Positions 7,143 to 16,584 are shown, numbered from the stretch's first letter. The stretch: DNA of 64,000 nt from Formosa sp. Hel1_31_208 (GCF_900104785.1 NZ_LT629733.1:94501-158500); one strand, 5' to 3'. Notes: generated from the letters alone by a model not told the origin. Numbers and translations: made by a program.

Positions 7143-9101
7143 TCAACCTACAACCTTCCCCAGTTTTCTTGAGAGTAACATTTTTAAACCAACGTAGTCT
7201 TTTATATCCTCTAGAATGCTTCGTGAATTTGCGTTTTCTCTCAAGGTATCATTTTGATACTCTGATACTTTTTTATCAATCAAATAACATCTTAAGGTCA
7301 AAATGGTTTGTGTTACTAGCTGCGAAACTGTGTGCTTTTTTTCCTTCGGAATAATATTATTTCGTTCCCAATCATGTAATCTATAGCGCTCATCATTCAT
7401 CAATATCGTGGTAACATCGCTCGCTAACTGTTGGTCGAGTTTGTTCACAAAATTTTTAGTTGAAAATTCAGGATCCTGATGCAACGTATCAATAATGGTA
7501 TAGTATAGGGTCTTAAAATTCGGGTTTGAAAACTGCATTTCATCTTCTTGTAAATCCAGGTAAATTTTCTCAAAGACTTTCGCACTATGAATAACAGGCT
7601 CAAGGTCTAATTCACCATCTTCCGTTTCCTTTAAGACTAAATCTTCAAAGTCTTCGGTCTCGGTTCCATAGAGTAATAAAATCTCAATAATCTTACGTTC
7701 CAATTCGTATTGCAAATCTACTTTTGGTGCTTTAATTTCAGGTTTAACAACATCAAACGCTTTTTGTTGTGACTTGTAATTTTTGTTCGCTTCTTGTAAC
7801 TCTTTTTTATCAATTTGAGCAAGCGTACTAAATAAGACATCTTCACTTATATCCATGATTCGTGAACACTCTTGAATATAGATCTCTTTTTTAATTTGAT
7901 CTGGAATTTTAGCAATGCTATTAACAATATCTCTTATGGTTTCTGCTTTTTTTATTGGATCGTTATTCGCTTCTTTAATTAATAAAGAGGCTTTGAACTG
8001 AATAAAATCCTGAGCGTTACCTTTTAGATAGGTTTGAAGTTCTTCTAACGTATTTTGTTTTGCAAAACTGTCTGGGTCTTCTCCTTGCGGAAAACCACAC
8101 ACTTTGACATTCATTCCTTGTTCTAGAATGAGGTCAATACCGCGAAGTGAGGCTCTAATTCCAGCAGCATCACCATCAAAAAGCACCGTTATGTTATTGG
8201 TCAAACGGTTTACGAGTCTAATCTGCTCAGGGGTAAGCGCCGTTCCTGAAGATGCAACGACATTCTTGATTCCAGTTTGATAAAATTGAATGACATCGGT
8301 ATAACCTTCCACCAAATAACAATTGTCTTCTTTTGCTATATGTTGTTTAGCATGATAAATTCCGTAAAGTATTTTACTTTTATGGTAGACTTCACTTTCT
8401 GGTGAGTTTAAATATTTAGCCGCTTTTTTATCGGCAGTTAAAATTCGACCTCCAAACCCGAGTATACGACCACTCATACTATGTATTGGAAACATCACAC
8501 GACCCTTAAATCGGTCAAACTTCTTATCTGGTTTTACTATGGTGAGCCCAGTTTTATCGAGATAATCTATGAGATAACCTTTTTTAAGAGCTTCATCTGT
8601 AAAGCCTTGCCATTCGTCAAGACAATATCCTAAATTGAATTGTTTAATGGTGTCGTTGGTAAAGCCCCGTTCTTTAAAATAGCTCAAACCAATGGCTTGC
8701 CCTTGATCGGTTTTAAACATTACTCGTTCAAAATAATCTTTAGCAAATTCATTGACGAGATACAAACTCTCACGTTCATTAGCTTCTTGTTTCTGTTCGT
8801 CAGTTTGTTCTGTCTCTTCTATTTCAATATTGTATTTTTTAGCTAAGTATTTTATCGCTTCAGGATATGTGAAATGTTCGTGTTCCATTAAAAAGGTCAC
8901 GGCATTTCCACCTTTTCCGCTAGAAAAATCTTTCCAAATTTGCTTAACGGGAGACACCATAAAACTTGGTGAACGTTCATCACTAAACGGACTCAAGCCT
9001 TTAAAGTTACTTCCTGCTTTTTTCAATTGCACAAAATCGCCTATCACCTCCTCAACTCGAGCGGTTTCAAATACTTGTTCTATGGTGGATTTTGATATCA
9101 A
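7143..9101 (-). CDS. dnaG: DNA primase DnaG lacking the canonical zinc ligands
   Basis: DnaG makes RNA primers at the replication fork. The 652-residue protein has the expected order: N-terminal zinc-ribbon-like domain (1-100), RNA polymerase/TOPRIM core (about 120-370) with EGYTDV and DGDAAGIRA metal-binding motifs, and a C-terminal helicase-interaction region. In the N-terminal domain the usual CPFH is SPFS (residues 37-40) and the second Cys pair reads D58 and S61, so none of the four zinc ligands is kept, although PSFMVSPVKQ and GGNAVTFLM are conserved. The gene converges on the upstream response regulator, with only 5 bp between their stop codons. Confidence 0.95.
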   Translation of the reverse strand: MISKSTIEQVFETARVEEVIGDFVQLKKAGSNFKGLSPFSDERSPSFMVSPVKQIWKDFSSGKGGNAVTFLMEHEHFTYPEAIKYLAKKYNIEIEETEQTDEQKQEANERESLYLVNEFAKDYFERVMFKTDQGQAIGLSYFKERGFTNDTIKQFNLGYCLDEWQGFTDEALKKGYLIDYLDKTGLTIVKPDKKFDRFKGRVMFPIHSMSGRILGFGGRILTADKKAAKYLNSPESEVYHKSKILYGIYHAKQHIAKEDNCYLVEGYTDVIQFYQTGIKNVVASSGTALTPEQIRLVNRLTNNITVLFDGDAAGIRASLRGIDLILEQGMNVKVCGFPQGEDPDSFAKQNTLEELQTYLKGNAQDFIQFKASLLIKEANNDPIKKAETIRDIVNSIAKIPDQIKKEIYIQECSRIMDISEDVLFSTLAQIDKKELQEANKNYKSQQKAFDVVKPEIKAPKVDLQYELERKIIEILLLYGTETEDFEDLVLKETEDGELDLEPVIHSAKVFEKIYLDLQEDEMQFSNPNFKTLYYTIIDTLHQDPEFSTKNFVNKLDQQLASDVTTILMNDERYRLHDWERNNIIPKEKKHTVSQLVTQTILTLRCYLIDKKVSEYQNDTLRENANSRSILEDIKDYVGLKMLLSRKLGKVVG

Positions 9102-9149
9102 TTTCTAAATTATTAGAGAACTGTAAATTTAGGCTATTATTAGAAAACA

Positions 9150-9184
9150 AAAAAGCTCCATGACGAATATACATGGAGCTTTTT
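9150..9184 (-). terminator. intrinsic terminator of the sigma/anti-sigma/barrel operon
   Basis: Perfect 13-bp arms (AAAAAGCTCCATG / CATGGAGCTTTTT) flank a 9-nt loop, and on the minus strand the stem is followed by a run of T. It lies 18 bp beyond the stop of the outer-membrane protein gene and before dnaG, separating the two transcription units. Confidence 0.85.
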
Positions 9185-9202
9185 ATGGATTGATTGATTA
9201 GA

Positions 9203-10303
9203 CTAATCCAAATCGAGTCGGAATCCTAATGAAATATTATTTTGCTCAACCGTTTGATCTTTAAAAAGTGGATTGAGATCATATTTAGCATAGAGTGCTA
9301 GGTCTCCAAAACCAACGTAGGCACTTAGACCATAAACAAAATTTGAAACATTATAGTTACGTCTAATCTTGTCTTTGACACGATCGCCATCTACTTTGTA
9401 TTTTAATTTTTGCTGTGTTCCAACTCTGAAGCCACCATAAGCTCCTATTCCAACCTTAAATTGATTATCTGTGGTATATCTAATTCTGTTATCATATTCT
9501 CTCTTTCTTGACGGACCAAACTCAAGGTGCATTGGAAATACCAGATTAGTAACTCTAAATTGAGACTTGTTTAATTCTAAAGGGAATTCTTGTAATGTAG
9601 TTGCATTCCCATCTTGAACAAAGTAGAGATTATCCTTAATATTGAGTTTATTCCATTGAAATGAAAATCCATAATTCAATCGAAAAAAGTTAGAATCTTT
9701 CAATAAGCGTGTACTCCAAACCCAACCTAACTCCACAAATCCAGAACCACCGATTTTGTATGGTGAATCGTCCAAACTTTGACCATCAATGAGAGTATTA
9801 TTAATTCCAATAGCAAAAAGAAGCTTATTACTTGTTCGAATATCATACTTAGGAGGTGTTTTATTCCCTGTGTTAATTGACAAGCCTATTCTACCTCCAT
9901 TTTCGCTATCTGTCACAAAACCAATATAAGAGACATTACCACTGTCTAAATCTTCTTTATATGGATTTCTCTTTATTAATTCTATTCTTTTATCAATGAT
10001 AGCTAATCGGTCTTCTATATTTGCAGCTCTTTTTTTTGCAGCTTCTTTTTTTAATTGCTCAGCTTCATCAGCAGTAATTTTACCATCATTTAATCTCTTA
10101 TTAATGGCTTCTACTTCTGCCTTTAAGTATTCTCGTTCTTGAGTTTCAATATTCTTTTTTGTTTCTATTAAGGTATTAATCTGCATTTGTTTAAATGCAT
10201 TTGAAGTTTCAATAATAGAATCTTTTTGTTTTTCTTGTGCCGTTACGCTGGTTGTTATAAAACAAAAGGTAAGCAGCACTACATACTTTGTAATAGTGTT
10301 CAT
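9203..10303 (-). CDS. outer-membrane beta-barrel protein with N-terminal coiled coil
   Basis: This 366-residue protein has a Sec signal peptide (cleavage near VTAQ, residue 22), then a charged helical segment (about residues 35-110, many Lys/Glu, probably coiled coil). A C-terminal half of alternating strands ends in LGFRLDLD, the pattern of a small outer-membrane barrel. It is the last gene of a three-gene unit starting with an ECF sigma factor. The segment NDGKITADEAEQLKKEA resembles KNGTVTDAEIENLLKQAEK in the anti-sigma candidate just upstream. I do not recognise a named family. A role as the surface or sensor component of the sigma system is inference from operon position. Confidence 0.7.
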   Translation of the reverse strand: MNTITKYVVLLTFCFITTSVTAQEKQKDSIIETSNAFKQMQINTLIETKKNIETQEREYLKAEVEAINKRLNDGKITADEAEQLKKEAAKKRAANIEDRLAIIDKRIELIKRNPYKEDLDSGNVSYIGFVTDSENGGRIGLSINTGNKTPPKYDIRTSNKLLFAIGINNTLIDGQSLDDSPYKIGGSGFVELGWVWSTRLLKDSNFFRLNYGFSFQWNKLNIKDNLYFVQDGNATTLQEFPLELNKSQFRVTNLVFPMHLEFGPSRKREYDNRIRYTTDNQFKVGIGAYGGFRVGTQQKLKYKVDGDRVKDKIRRNYNVSNFVYGLSAYVGFGDLALYAKYDLNPLFKDQTVEQNNISLGFRLDLD

Positions 10304-10332
10304 AATGTTTGTTTTTTAATGATGAATATTAA

Positions 10333-11151
10333 TTAATTGTTACGCTCGGCTACAGCAGTTTTTACCGTTTTATAACTTGATTTTAAAGTTTCAAATACTC
10401 TAGTTCTAAACGATTGTTCGAGATCATCTTCAACGTCTTGAAGTAATGCATTAGCGTCTACCGTTCGAGTTGTTTCATTATATATCTGTTGTCTGACTAT
10501 ATCTTTTTCTGCCTGTTTTAAAAGGTTTTCAATTTCGGCATCGGTAACGGTTCCATTTTTGGTTTCTAAATCTTTTATTTGGTTCACCACCTCAACTACC
10601 TTGGCTTCATCTAAGGTTAGTTTATTAACAGGCAATTCTTGTTTTTTGATTGCACGTTCATTCACCATCGCAACAGATTGTTCTGACGCACTTGTATTAA
10701 TGAGTTCCTTTTGATTAGCATTTTCAACGTTCCTTCCTTCGGAAATAGCAGTTACTTGCACTTCCGTCTTTTGTATTATTAGGTTTTTCGTCGTTTCTAT
10801 CTTTTCCGCTTTCACATCCTGAAGAGCATCGTCGTTTGAATTCGCCATTTCAGTTTGTTTGGATGCTTCCAGTTCTATACTTTCTTTATTTTTAGTAGCA
10901 TTCTTAATTTCAGTATCGACGACTTTTGGCAATAGCGTTGCATCTTCCGAAGTATTGAAAAATAAGGTCGAGACAAACAATACACCAATGATACTAGCGG
11001 CTATTCCGATATATAAATACAGGCCTTTATTGTTCTTTTTGTCATGAGTGTTCAGTCTCTCAGCTAAGGAATTCCAAGCATCACTAGATGGTTCTAGTAT
11101 TCGCTTTTCTAACTTATCTTTAATGTTCTCGTCAAACTTAATTGGTGCCAT
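10333..11151 (-). CDS. single-pass membrane protein, probable anti-sigma factor
   Basis: This 272-residue protein has a cytoplasmic N-terminus of about 42 residues, one membrane segment (43-65, YLYIGIAASIIGVLFVSTLF) and a long, low-complexity, Glu/Lys/Asn-rich periplasmic part. Its start codon lies inside the end of the ECF sigma gene (14-bp overlap), so translation is coupled. Short cytoplasmic domain, one membrane pass and coupling to an ECF sigma gene are the usual features of an anti-sigma factor, but there is no clear zinc anti-sigma HxxxCxxC motif. The function is therefore inferred from context. Confidence 0.65.
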   Translation of the reverse strand: MAPIKFDENIKDKLEKRILEPSSDAWNSLAERLNTHDKKNNKGLYLYIGIAASIIGVLFVSTLFFNTSEDATLLPKVVDTEIKNATKNKESIELEASKQTEMANSNDDALQDVKAEKIETTKNLIIQKTEVQVTAISEGRNVENANQKELINTSASEQSVAMVNERAIKKQELPVNKLTLDEAKVVEVVNQIKDLETKNGTVTDAEIENLLKQAEKDIVRQQIYNETTRTVDANALLQDVEDDLEQSFRTRVFETLKSSYKTVKTAVAERNN

Positions 11152-11704
11152 AACTTGTTGTGTTTATGTCCTTAATTTTTTTCTGAAGCATTTGTCGTGC
11201 TTTAAACAATTGTGATTTGGAAGTGCCTTCTGAAATGTTCAATAACTCTCCAATTTCACTGTGCTTGTAGCCTTCTATCGCATACATGACAAATACCATT
11301 TTATAACCTTCTGGAAGCTCATCAATGATTTGTTGAATTTGAGCAACTTCAATTTGAGACTCTACATTATTGTATTGCTCCTGATGGACAACTTCATCTT
11401 CAACAGAAAATTCTACATGTTTTTGCTGTCTCAAAAACGAAATAGATTCTCTAACCATAATTCGTCTTAACCAACCTTCAAAACTCCCTTCATTTTTAAA
11501 AGTTTTCATATGAGTAAAGGCTTTAAAAAACCCAGTTAACATCACAGACTCGGCATGTTGTATGTCTTTGATATAGTAGCGACAAACACTCAACATTTTT
11601 GGCGCATGAATTTCAAACAACATATGCTGAGCATCACGTTTTCCTTTTGCTGCTTTTTTAATAAGCGCTGTATTATTCTTCTGATGTAGTTGAATGACTT
11701 TCAA
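11138..11704 (-). CDS. RNA polymerase sigma-70 family (ECF) factor
   Basis: This 188-residue protein has region 2 (about 25-95, with HMLFEIHAPKMLSVCRYYIKD and FEGWLRRIMVRESISFLR) and region 4 (about 125-180, IDELPEGYKMVFVMYAIEGYKHSEIGELL, then SEGTSKSQLFKARQML). It heads the unit sigma / membrane protein / outer-membrane barrel on the minus strand, the gene order of envelope-responsive ECF systems. It overlaps the following gene by 14 bp. The target promoters cannot be named from the sequence. The upstream 106 bp contain no clear TAnnTTTG element, so it may be autoregulated by a different promoter type. Confidence 0.9.
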   Translation of the reverse strand: MKVIQLHQKNNTALIKKAAKGKRDAQHMLFEIHAPKMLSVCRYYIKDIQHAESVMLTGFFKAFTHMKTFKNEGSFEGWLRRIMVRESISFLRQQKHVEFSVEDEVVHQEQYNNVESQIEVAQIQQIIDELPEGYKMVFVMYAIEGYKHSEIGELLNISEGTSKSQLFKARQMLQKKIKDINTTSYGTN

Positions 11705-11810
11705 AATAACTTTCGTTTGGTCTTCTATTTATAAAGACGCAAAAATCGTGAAAAAGGTTGCCTAAGTATAGAAAAAAAATTATAATGCTTGATTACCAGT
11801 TAAATACATG

Positions 11811-12788
11811 TTATTTTTTTCTGTCTATAACGTAATTCACCATTAATTCTAAGGCTATTTTATACTCAGACTCGGGATAGTGATTTAAAATTTGAAGCGC
11901 TTCTTCCTGAAATTGCTTCATTTTAGAAACGGCATAATCGAGACCATCATTTGCTTTAACAAAAGTGATAACTTCCTTGACGCGCTTTTTGTCTTTATTG
12001 TGGTTTTTCACAGAATTGATTAACCAGGACTTGTCTTTTTTAGAACAATTATTGAGGACGTATATAAGCGGAAGCGTCATTTTTTGTTCTTTGATATCGA
12101 TGCCTGTCGGTTTACCGATAGCCTCTTGACCATAATCAAACAAATCATCTTTGATTTGAAAGGCCATCCCAATTAATTCACCAAATTTTCGCATAGATTC
12201 AACATCGGGAGAATTAGGTTTTACCGATGCCGCACCCAAACTGCAACAAGCAGCAATAAGGGTTGCTGTTTTTTGCCTAATGATTTCAAAATAAATTTTT
12301 TCTGTAATATCTAATTGACGTGCTTTTTCAATTTGTAACAACTCTCCTTCACTCATTTCACGCACAGCGACAGAAATTATTTTTAGAAGATCAAAATCAT
12401 TATTATCAATTGACAATAGCAAACCTTTTGATAATAGATAATCTCCAATAAGCACTGCTATTTTATTCTTCCAAAGAGCATTTATTGAGAAAAACCCGCG
12501 TCTGCGGTTACTATCATCTACCACGTCATCATGCACTAGAGTCGCAGTATGTATTAGTTCTATAACCGAGGCTCCTCTATAAGTGCGCTCGCTTACTTGT
12601 CCGTTATCAACCATCTTTGCCACTAAAAACACAAACATAGGTCGCATTTGCTTCCCTTTTCGGTTGACAATGTAATGGGTAATTCGATTTAATAACGCAA
12701 CTTTACTAGACATGGAGAGCAAGAACTTTTGTTCAAAAAGCTCCATTTCATAGGCAATCGGTTGTTTTATTTGTTCAGTAATCTTCAA
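11811..12788 (-). CDS. polyprenyl (octaprenyl/heptaprenyl) diphosphate synthase
   Basis: This 325-residue trans-isoprenyl diphosphate synthase makes the long prenyl chain for menaquinone. Both Asp-rich motifs are present: DDVVDDSNRRRG at about residues 83-94 and DDLFDYG at about 210-216. Other supporting segments are GKQMRPMF and the LIHTATLVHDD helix. Small residues at the position before the first Asp motif suggest a long-chain product, but the exact chain length cannot be read from sequence. It is a single gene with its own 157-bp upstream region, divergent from the T9SS-sorted protein gene. Confidence 0.9.
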   Translation of the reverse strand: MKITEQIKQPIAYEMELFEQKFLLSMSSKVALLNRITHYIVNRKGKQMRPMFVFLVAKMVDNGQVSERTYRGASVIELIHTATLVHDDVVDDSNRRRGFFSINALWKNKIAVLIGDYLLSKGLLLSIDNNDFDLLKIISVAVREMSEGELLQIEKARQLDITEKIYFEIIRQKTATLIAACCSLGAASVKPNSPDVESMRKFGELIGMAFQIKDDLFDYGQEAIGKPTGIDIKEQKMTLPLIYVLNNCSKKDKSWLINSVKNHNKDKKRVKEVITFVKANDGLDYAVSKMKQFQEEALQILNHYPESEYKIALELMVNYVIDRKK

Positions 12789-12945
12789 TTATCGCGGGAA
12801 TTCTTTTGTGGTTTTTACAAAATTACTAATTAAGTCGCTATAGAACTGAATAACTAAAAATAATTAGATAAAATTTAAGACTTAAAAAAAGCTGTTTTAT
12901 AATTTTTGTATATTTAATAGCTAATTAATTCAAAATCCATACTTT

Positions 12946-14160
12946 ATGAAAAAAATTACTTTATTATTTTTATGCTTAATCGCATTTCATTTTGGTCAAG
13001 CTCAAAATGATTGTGCTAGCGCATTACCAGTAACTGCTGGTACAACCACTGTGAGTGGTTATGATGGCGCCTTACCAAACCCAGATTGTGCGGAAAATGC
13101 CGGTCTAGACCCAAGAGAATTTGGAGAATGGTATGTGTTTACTGCCACTGTAGATGGTGTTGTTAATGTTACTACCGACATCCCAGCAAATATTGGAGGT
13201 GACACACGATTACATGTCTATTCTGGAACTTGTGTAGCCCTCACTTGTGTGGCTGGTTCTGATGATGTAGACGGAACTAACTTCCTTTCAGATGTGACCT
13301 TTCCTGTGACAATTGGTGAGACTTTTTATATCGCATGGGACAATCAATGGTCTGATGCTGCCTTTGATTTTGTTATAACAGAAACCAGTGTCTCTTGTAA
13401 TTACACCTTACCATTTGCAGAAACATATGATGATGGAAATGCGTTTTCTGTCTGCTACATAACTGAAGATTTAGATGGTGACACCATTTCATGGATTTCA
13501 CAACAAGATTTAGATTTAGATGGCGACTTAATCCCTGAAACATTTGCAACTAATGGTAATTCAACAGCAGGTGCTAAAGATGACTGGCTATTTTCTCCAG
13601 CACTAGACCTAACTGGCGGAACAGATTACACCGTAACGTCTATTTTTAATACCTTTTCAGGAAATGGAAGTTTAGAAGCATTTTTAGTGAATTCAGCGTC
13701 ATCAGCTGCCACTATACAATTACCACTATTTTCTCAAACGAATATTGCACCAATGGGAGATTTTGCAACGTTAGAAACCATGGCTTATCAGGAAATTAAT
13801 ACGGTCATTCCGCCCACTGATGGAGACTGGCACATCGCATACCATTCTTTTGGCCCTGCTTCAAGCGGGTTCATTTTGCTATTTGATACAGAATTAGAAG
13901 CGACACTTAGTGTAGAGGAATTCAATTCTAATGTATTTACACATGCTTATAATAAAACAAATGACTTATTGAGTTTACAATCGTCTAACCTAGCGTTTGA
14001 TGCTATTGTTATTTACAATATTCTTGGTCAAGAAGTCATTAACAAATCTTTATCCCAAACGGAAGAAACCGTGGAAATGAAGACATTGAAAGACGGTATT
14101 TATTTGGCTAACGTGTCCATACAAGGCCAAAGTAAAACGATTAAAATTCTAAAGAATTAA
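12946..14160 (+). CDS. secreted protein with T9SS type A sorting domain
   Basis: The 404-residue protein has a Sec signal (residues 1-19, ending GQAQ) and a first beta-rich domain (about 20-145) that begins NDCASALPV and contains FGEWYVFTATVDG. A choice-of-anchor-J-like domain (about 150-310, CNYTLPFAETYDDGN ... DDWLFSPALDL) follows. The C-terminal sorting domain (about 325-404) includes IVIYNILGQEVINKSLS and LKDGIYLANVSIQGQSKTIKILKN-type ends. Such proteins cross the outer membrane by the type IX system and are anchored at or released from the surface. No catalytic motif is visible. It is likely an adhesin-like or binding protein. The next gene, rlmN, converges and shares a terminator. Confidence 0.85.
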   Translation: MKKITLLFLCLIAFHFGQAQNDCASALPVTAGTTTVSGYDGALPNPDCAENAGLDPREFGEWYVFTATVDGVVNVTTDIPANIGGDTRLHVYSGTCVALTCVAGSDDVDGTNFLSDVTFPVTIGETFYIAWDNQWSDAAFDFVITETSVSCNYTLPFAETYDDGNAFSVCYITEDLDGDTISWISQQDLDLDGDLIPETFATNGNSTAGAKDDWLFSPALDLTGGTDYTVTSIFNTFSGNGSLEAFLVNSASSAATIQLPLFSQTNIAPMGDFATLETMAYQEINTVIPPTDGDWHIAYHSFGPASSGFILLFDTELEATLSVEEFNSNVFTHAYNKTNDLLSLQSSNLAFDAIVIYNILGQEVINKSLSQTEETVEMKTLKDGIYLANVSIQGQSKTIKILKN

Positions 14161-14180
14161 ATAAAGTATTGTTTATTTAG

Positions 14181-14207
14181 AAAAAGCGACCAATTGGCCG
14201 CTTTTTT
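14181..14207. terminator. bidirectional terminator between the T9SS-sorted gene and rlmN
   Basis: The arms AAAAAGCGACC and GGCCGCTTTTT pair with one mismatch around AATT, with T runs on both strands. It lies between two convergent stop codons (14160 and 14210). Confidence 0.75.
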
Positions 14208-14209
14208 TA

Positions 14210-15250
14210 TTAACTTTTATTTGCGAGTTGACCACATGCGGCATCAATATCTTTACCACGAGAACGTCTGACGGTTACGGTAATATGATTTGCTTCGAGC
14301 ATAGCCACATACATGTCTATTGCCTTAGAACTTGCTTGTTGAAATTCGCCATCATCAATAGGGTTGTATTCAATTAAATTGACTTTACTGGGTGCAAATT
14401 TGCAAAAAGCAATGAGTGCCTCTACATCCTTTTCAGTATCATTGATGCCTTCCCAAACCACATACTCATAAGTGATTCGGTCTTTAGTTTTGGCATACCA
14501 ATATTCTAATGCTTCTCTCAAATCTTCTAACGGAAATGTCGCATTAAAAGGCATTATTGATGTACGAACTTCATTTATTGCTGAATGTAACGAAACAGCT
14601 AATTTAAACTTAACGTCATCATCGGCCATCTTCTTAATCATTTTAGGCACTCCTGATGTCGAAACCACGATACGCTTTGGCGACATCCCTAGGCCTTCAG
14701 GGGAGGTAATCTTATCAATGGCTTTAAGCACATTATTATAATTCATAAGTGGTTCTCCCATACCCATAAATACAATATTGCTTAAAGGTCTATCAAAGTA
14801 TAAACGACTTTCATTATCGATGGCTACCACCTGATCAAAAATTTCATCTGGATTTAGATTACGCATGCGTTTTAATCGTGATGTAGCACAAAATCTACAA
14901 TCTAAACTACAACCTACCTGACTAGACACACAGGCTGTTGTTCGTGTTTTTGTTGGTATTAAGACAGACTCTACAACTAAACCATCATGAAGGCGTACTG
15001 CATTTTTAACTGTACCATCAGAACTACGTTGCATTTGGTCAACTTTGATGTGGTTAATCACAAAGTTGTCTTGAAGCTTTTGACGCGTTTCTATTGAGAT
15101 ATTCGTCATATCATCAAAAGAGTGGGCACCTTTACTCCAAAGCCATTCGTAGACCTGATTGCCTCGGAAAGCTTTATCTCCCTCTTTAACAAAGAACTCT
15201 CTTAACTGCTCTTTTGTTAATGCTCGTACGTCTTTCTTTTTAGTGTCCAT
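14210..15250 (-). CDS. rlmN: 23S rRNA (adenine(2503)-C(2))-methyltransferase
   Basis: This radical-SAM enzyme methylates A2503 of 23S rRNA and A37 of some tRNAs. The 346-residue protein shows the radical SAM motif CSLDCRFCATS at about residues 115-125 (CX3CX2C), GMGEPLMNY, KRIVVSTSGVPKMI and the C-terminal catalytic region RRSRGKDIDAACGQL, which holds the cysteine that becomes methylated. Length and motifs are normal. It follows queA on the same strand after a terminator hairpin and is read from its own promoter or by read-through. Confidence 0.95.
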   Translation of the reverse strand: MDTKKKDVRALTKEQLREFFVKEGDKAFRGNQVYEWLWSKGAHSFDDMTNISIETRQKLQDNFVINHIKVDQMQRSSDGTVKNAVRLHDGLVVESVLIPTKTRTTACVSSQVGCSLDCRFCATSRLKRMRNLNPDEIFDQVVAIDNESRLYFDRPLSNIVFMGMGEPLMNYNNVLKAIDKITSPEGLGMSPKRIVVSTSGVPKMIKKMADDDVKFKLAVSLHSAINEVRTSIMPFNATFPLEDLREALEYWYAKTKDRITYEYVVWEGINDTEKDVEALIAFCKFAPSKVNLIEYNPIDDGEFQQASSKAIDMYVAMLEANHITVTVRRSRGKDIDAACGQLANKS

Positions 15251-15330
15251 AGATTATGCAAAAATAAACAAACCATTTTTGATTTTAGTTGATGATTTGA
15301 GCTAGTCGTTATAATTTCCGAAGCATAAAA

Positions 15331-15356
15331 AAAGCCTTACGATGACATAAGGCTTT
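15331..15356 (-). terminator. intrinsic terminator after queA
   Basis: AAAGCCTTA and TAAGGCTTT form a 9-bp stem with an 8-nt loop. On the minus strand the stem is followed by T residues. It lies 22 bp past the queA stop codon. Confidence 0.75.
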
Positions 15357-15377
15357 GATTATAAACTATATGTGTAA

Positions 15378-16427
15378 TTAAATAATCAACATTGCATCAC
15401 CATAGGTGTAGAAACGATATTTTTCTTTAACCGCTTCCTCATAGGCTCTTTTCATAAAATCATGACCAGCAAATGCAGATACCATCATCAATAAAGTTGA
15501 TTTTGGCGTATGAAAATTAGTAATCATACTGTTGGCAATGCTGAATTCATAAGGTGGAAAAATAAACTTATTGGTCCATCCAGAATATTCATTCAATAAT
15601 CCGCTAGACGACACTGAACTCTCAACAGTACGCATGGCTGTTGTTCCAATGGCACAGACACGTTTTTTATCTTGAATTCCTTTATTTATAATTTCCGTTG
15701 CCTCTTTAGTAATAAAGATCTCCTCACTATCCATTTTGTGTTTAGACAGATCTTCTACTTCTACTGGATTAAACGTCCCTAGACCTACATGGAGTGTTAC
15801 TTCTGGTAATTCTACACCTTTAATTTCAAGACGTTTTAATAAATGTTTTGAAAAGTGCAAACCAGCGGTTGGTGCTGCAACAGCACCTTCATTTTTAGCG
15901 AATATTGTTTGGTAACGCTCTTCATCTTCAGGTTCTACATCTCTCTTGATGTATTTTGGCAAAGGTGTTTCGCCAAGTTCGGTCAATTTTCTTCTAAACT
16001 CGCTGTAAGACCCATCATATAAGAATCTCAAAGTACGTCCTCTAGAGGTCGTGTTATCAATAACTTCAGCAACTAACGTTTCATCGTCACCAAAGTATAA
16101 TTTATTACCAATTCTAATTTTACGCGCTGGATCTACTAAAACATCCCAAAGACGTTGCTCTTCATTTAACTCTCTTAACAAGAACACTTCAATTCTCGCT
16201 CCTGTTTTCTCTTTGTTTCCGTACAAACGTGCTGGAAACACTTTGGTATTATTTAAAATCATCACGTCACCTTCATCGAAATAATCAATAATATCTTTGA
16301 ATAATTTGTGTTCGATGGTTTGATTTTTTCGATCCAGAACCATTAATCTAGACTCATCTCGAATATCGGAAGGACGTTCTGCTAATAATTCCTCAGGAAG
16401 GTCAAAATTAAAGTGTGATAATTTCAT
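15378..16427 (-). CDS. queA: S-adenosylmethionine:tRNA ribosyltransferase-isomerase
   Basis: QueA transfers and isomerises the ribosyl part of SAM onto 7-aminomethyl-7-deazaguanine in tRNA, giving epoxyqueuosine. The 349-residue protein starts [19 protein letters not shown] and carries [28 protein letters not shown] and [16 protein letters not shown], all hallmark segments. The start is supported by alignment with family N-termini. It has its own promoter within the 157-bp gap after aroA, giving an unusually long leader of about 107 nt with possible stem-loops. Confidence 0.95.
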   Translation of the reverse strand: MKLSHFNFDLPEELLAERPSDIRDESRLMVLDRKNQTIEHKLFKDIIDYFDEGDVMILNNTKVFPARLYGNKEKTGARIEVFLLRELNEEQRLWDVLVDPARKIRIGNKLYFGDDETLVAEVIDNTTSRGRTLRFLYDGSYSEFRRKLTELGETPLPKYIKRDVEPEDEERYQTIFAKNEGAVAAPTAGLHFSKHLLKRLEIKGVELPEVTLHVGLGTFNPVEVEDLSKHKMDSEEIFITKEATEIINKGIQDKKRVCAIGTTAMRTVESSVSSSGLLNEYSGWTNKFIFPPYEFSIANSMITNFHTPKSTLLMMVSAFAGHDFMKRAYEEAVKEKYRFYTYGDAMLII

Positions 16428-16538
16428 CTTTTAGTTTTTATGTATTTTAATTTTCAGATAAATTTCACCAAGGGTAATTGCCTTAAGTATGGCCTTAATT
16501 TTCTTGGTTCTTTTTATTTCTACTGTTTTTAGAAGTTG

Positions 16539-16570
16539 CAAATATACAATCTCGAGATAGGCGTTGTCAA
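16539..16570 (-). promoter_or_regulatory. queA promoter (-33 TTG, -7 TATATTTG)
   Basis: The minus strand has TTG (complement 16568-16570), a 21-bp spacer and TATATTTG (complement 16539-16546), a good Bacteroidota -33/-7 pair. The -33 TTG lies in the loop of a 7-bp hairpin (AGGCGTT/AACGCCT, 16559-16581) that follows aroA. Transcription would start near 16534, about 107 nt before the queA start codon. Confidence 0.6.
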
Positions 16571-16584
16571 GTAAAACGCCTTAT

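Noticed and set aside
9203..10303. TonB or porin function for the barrel of the sigma operon
   Set aside because: No plug domain, TonB box or porin signature is visible, so only a generic barrel call is justified.
16428..16460. preQ1-I riboswitch suggested by ATAAAAACTAA before queA
   Set aside because: The required 5' stem and ACCC loop at proper distance are missing, and A-rich leaders are common in this genome.
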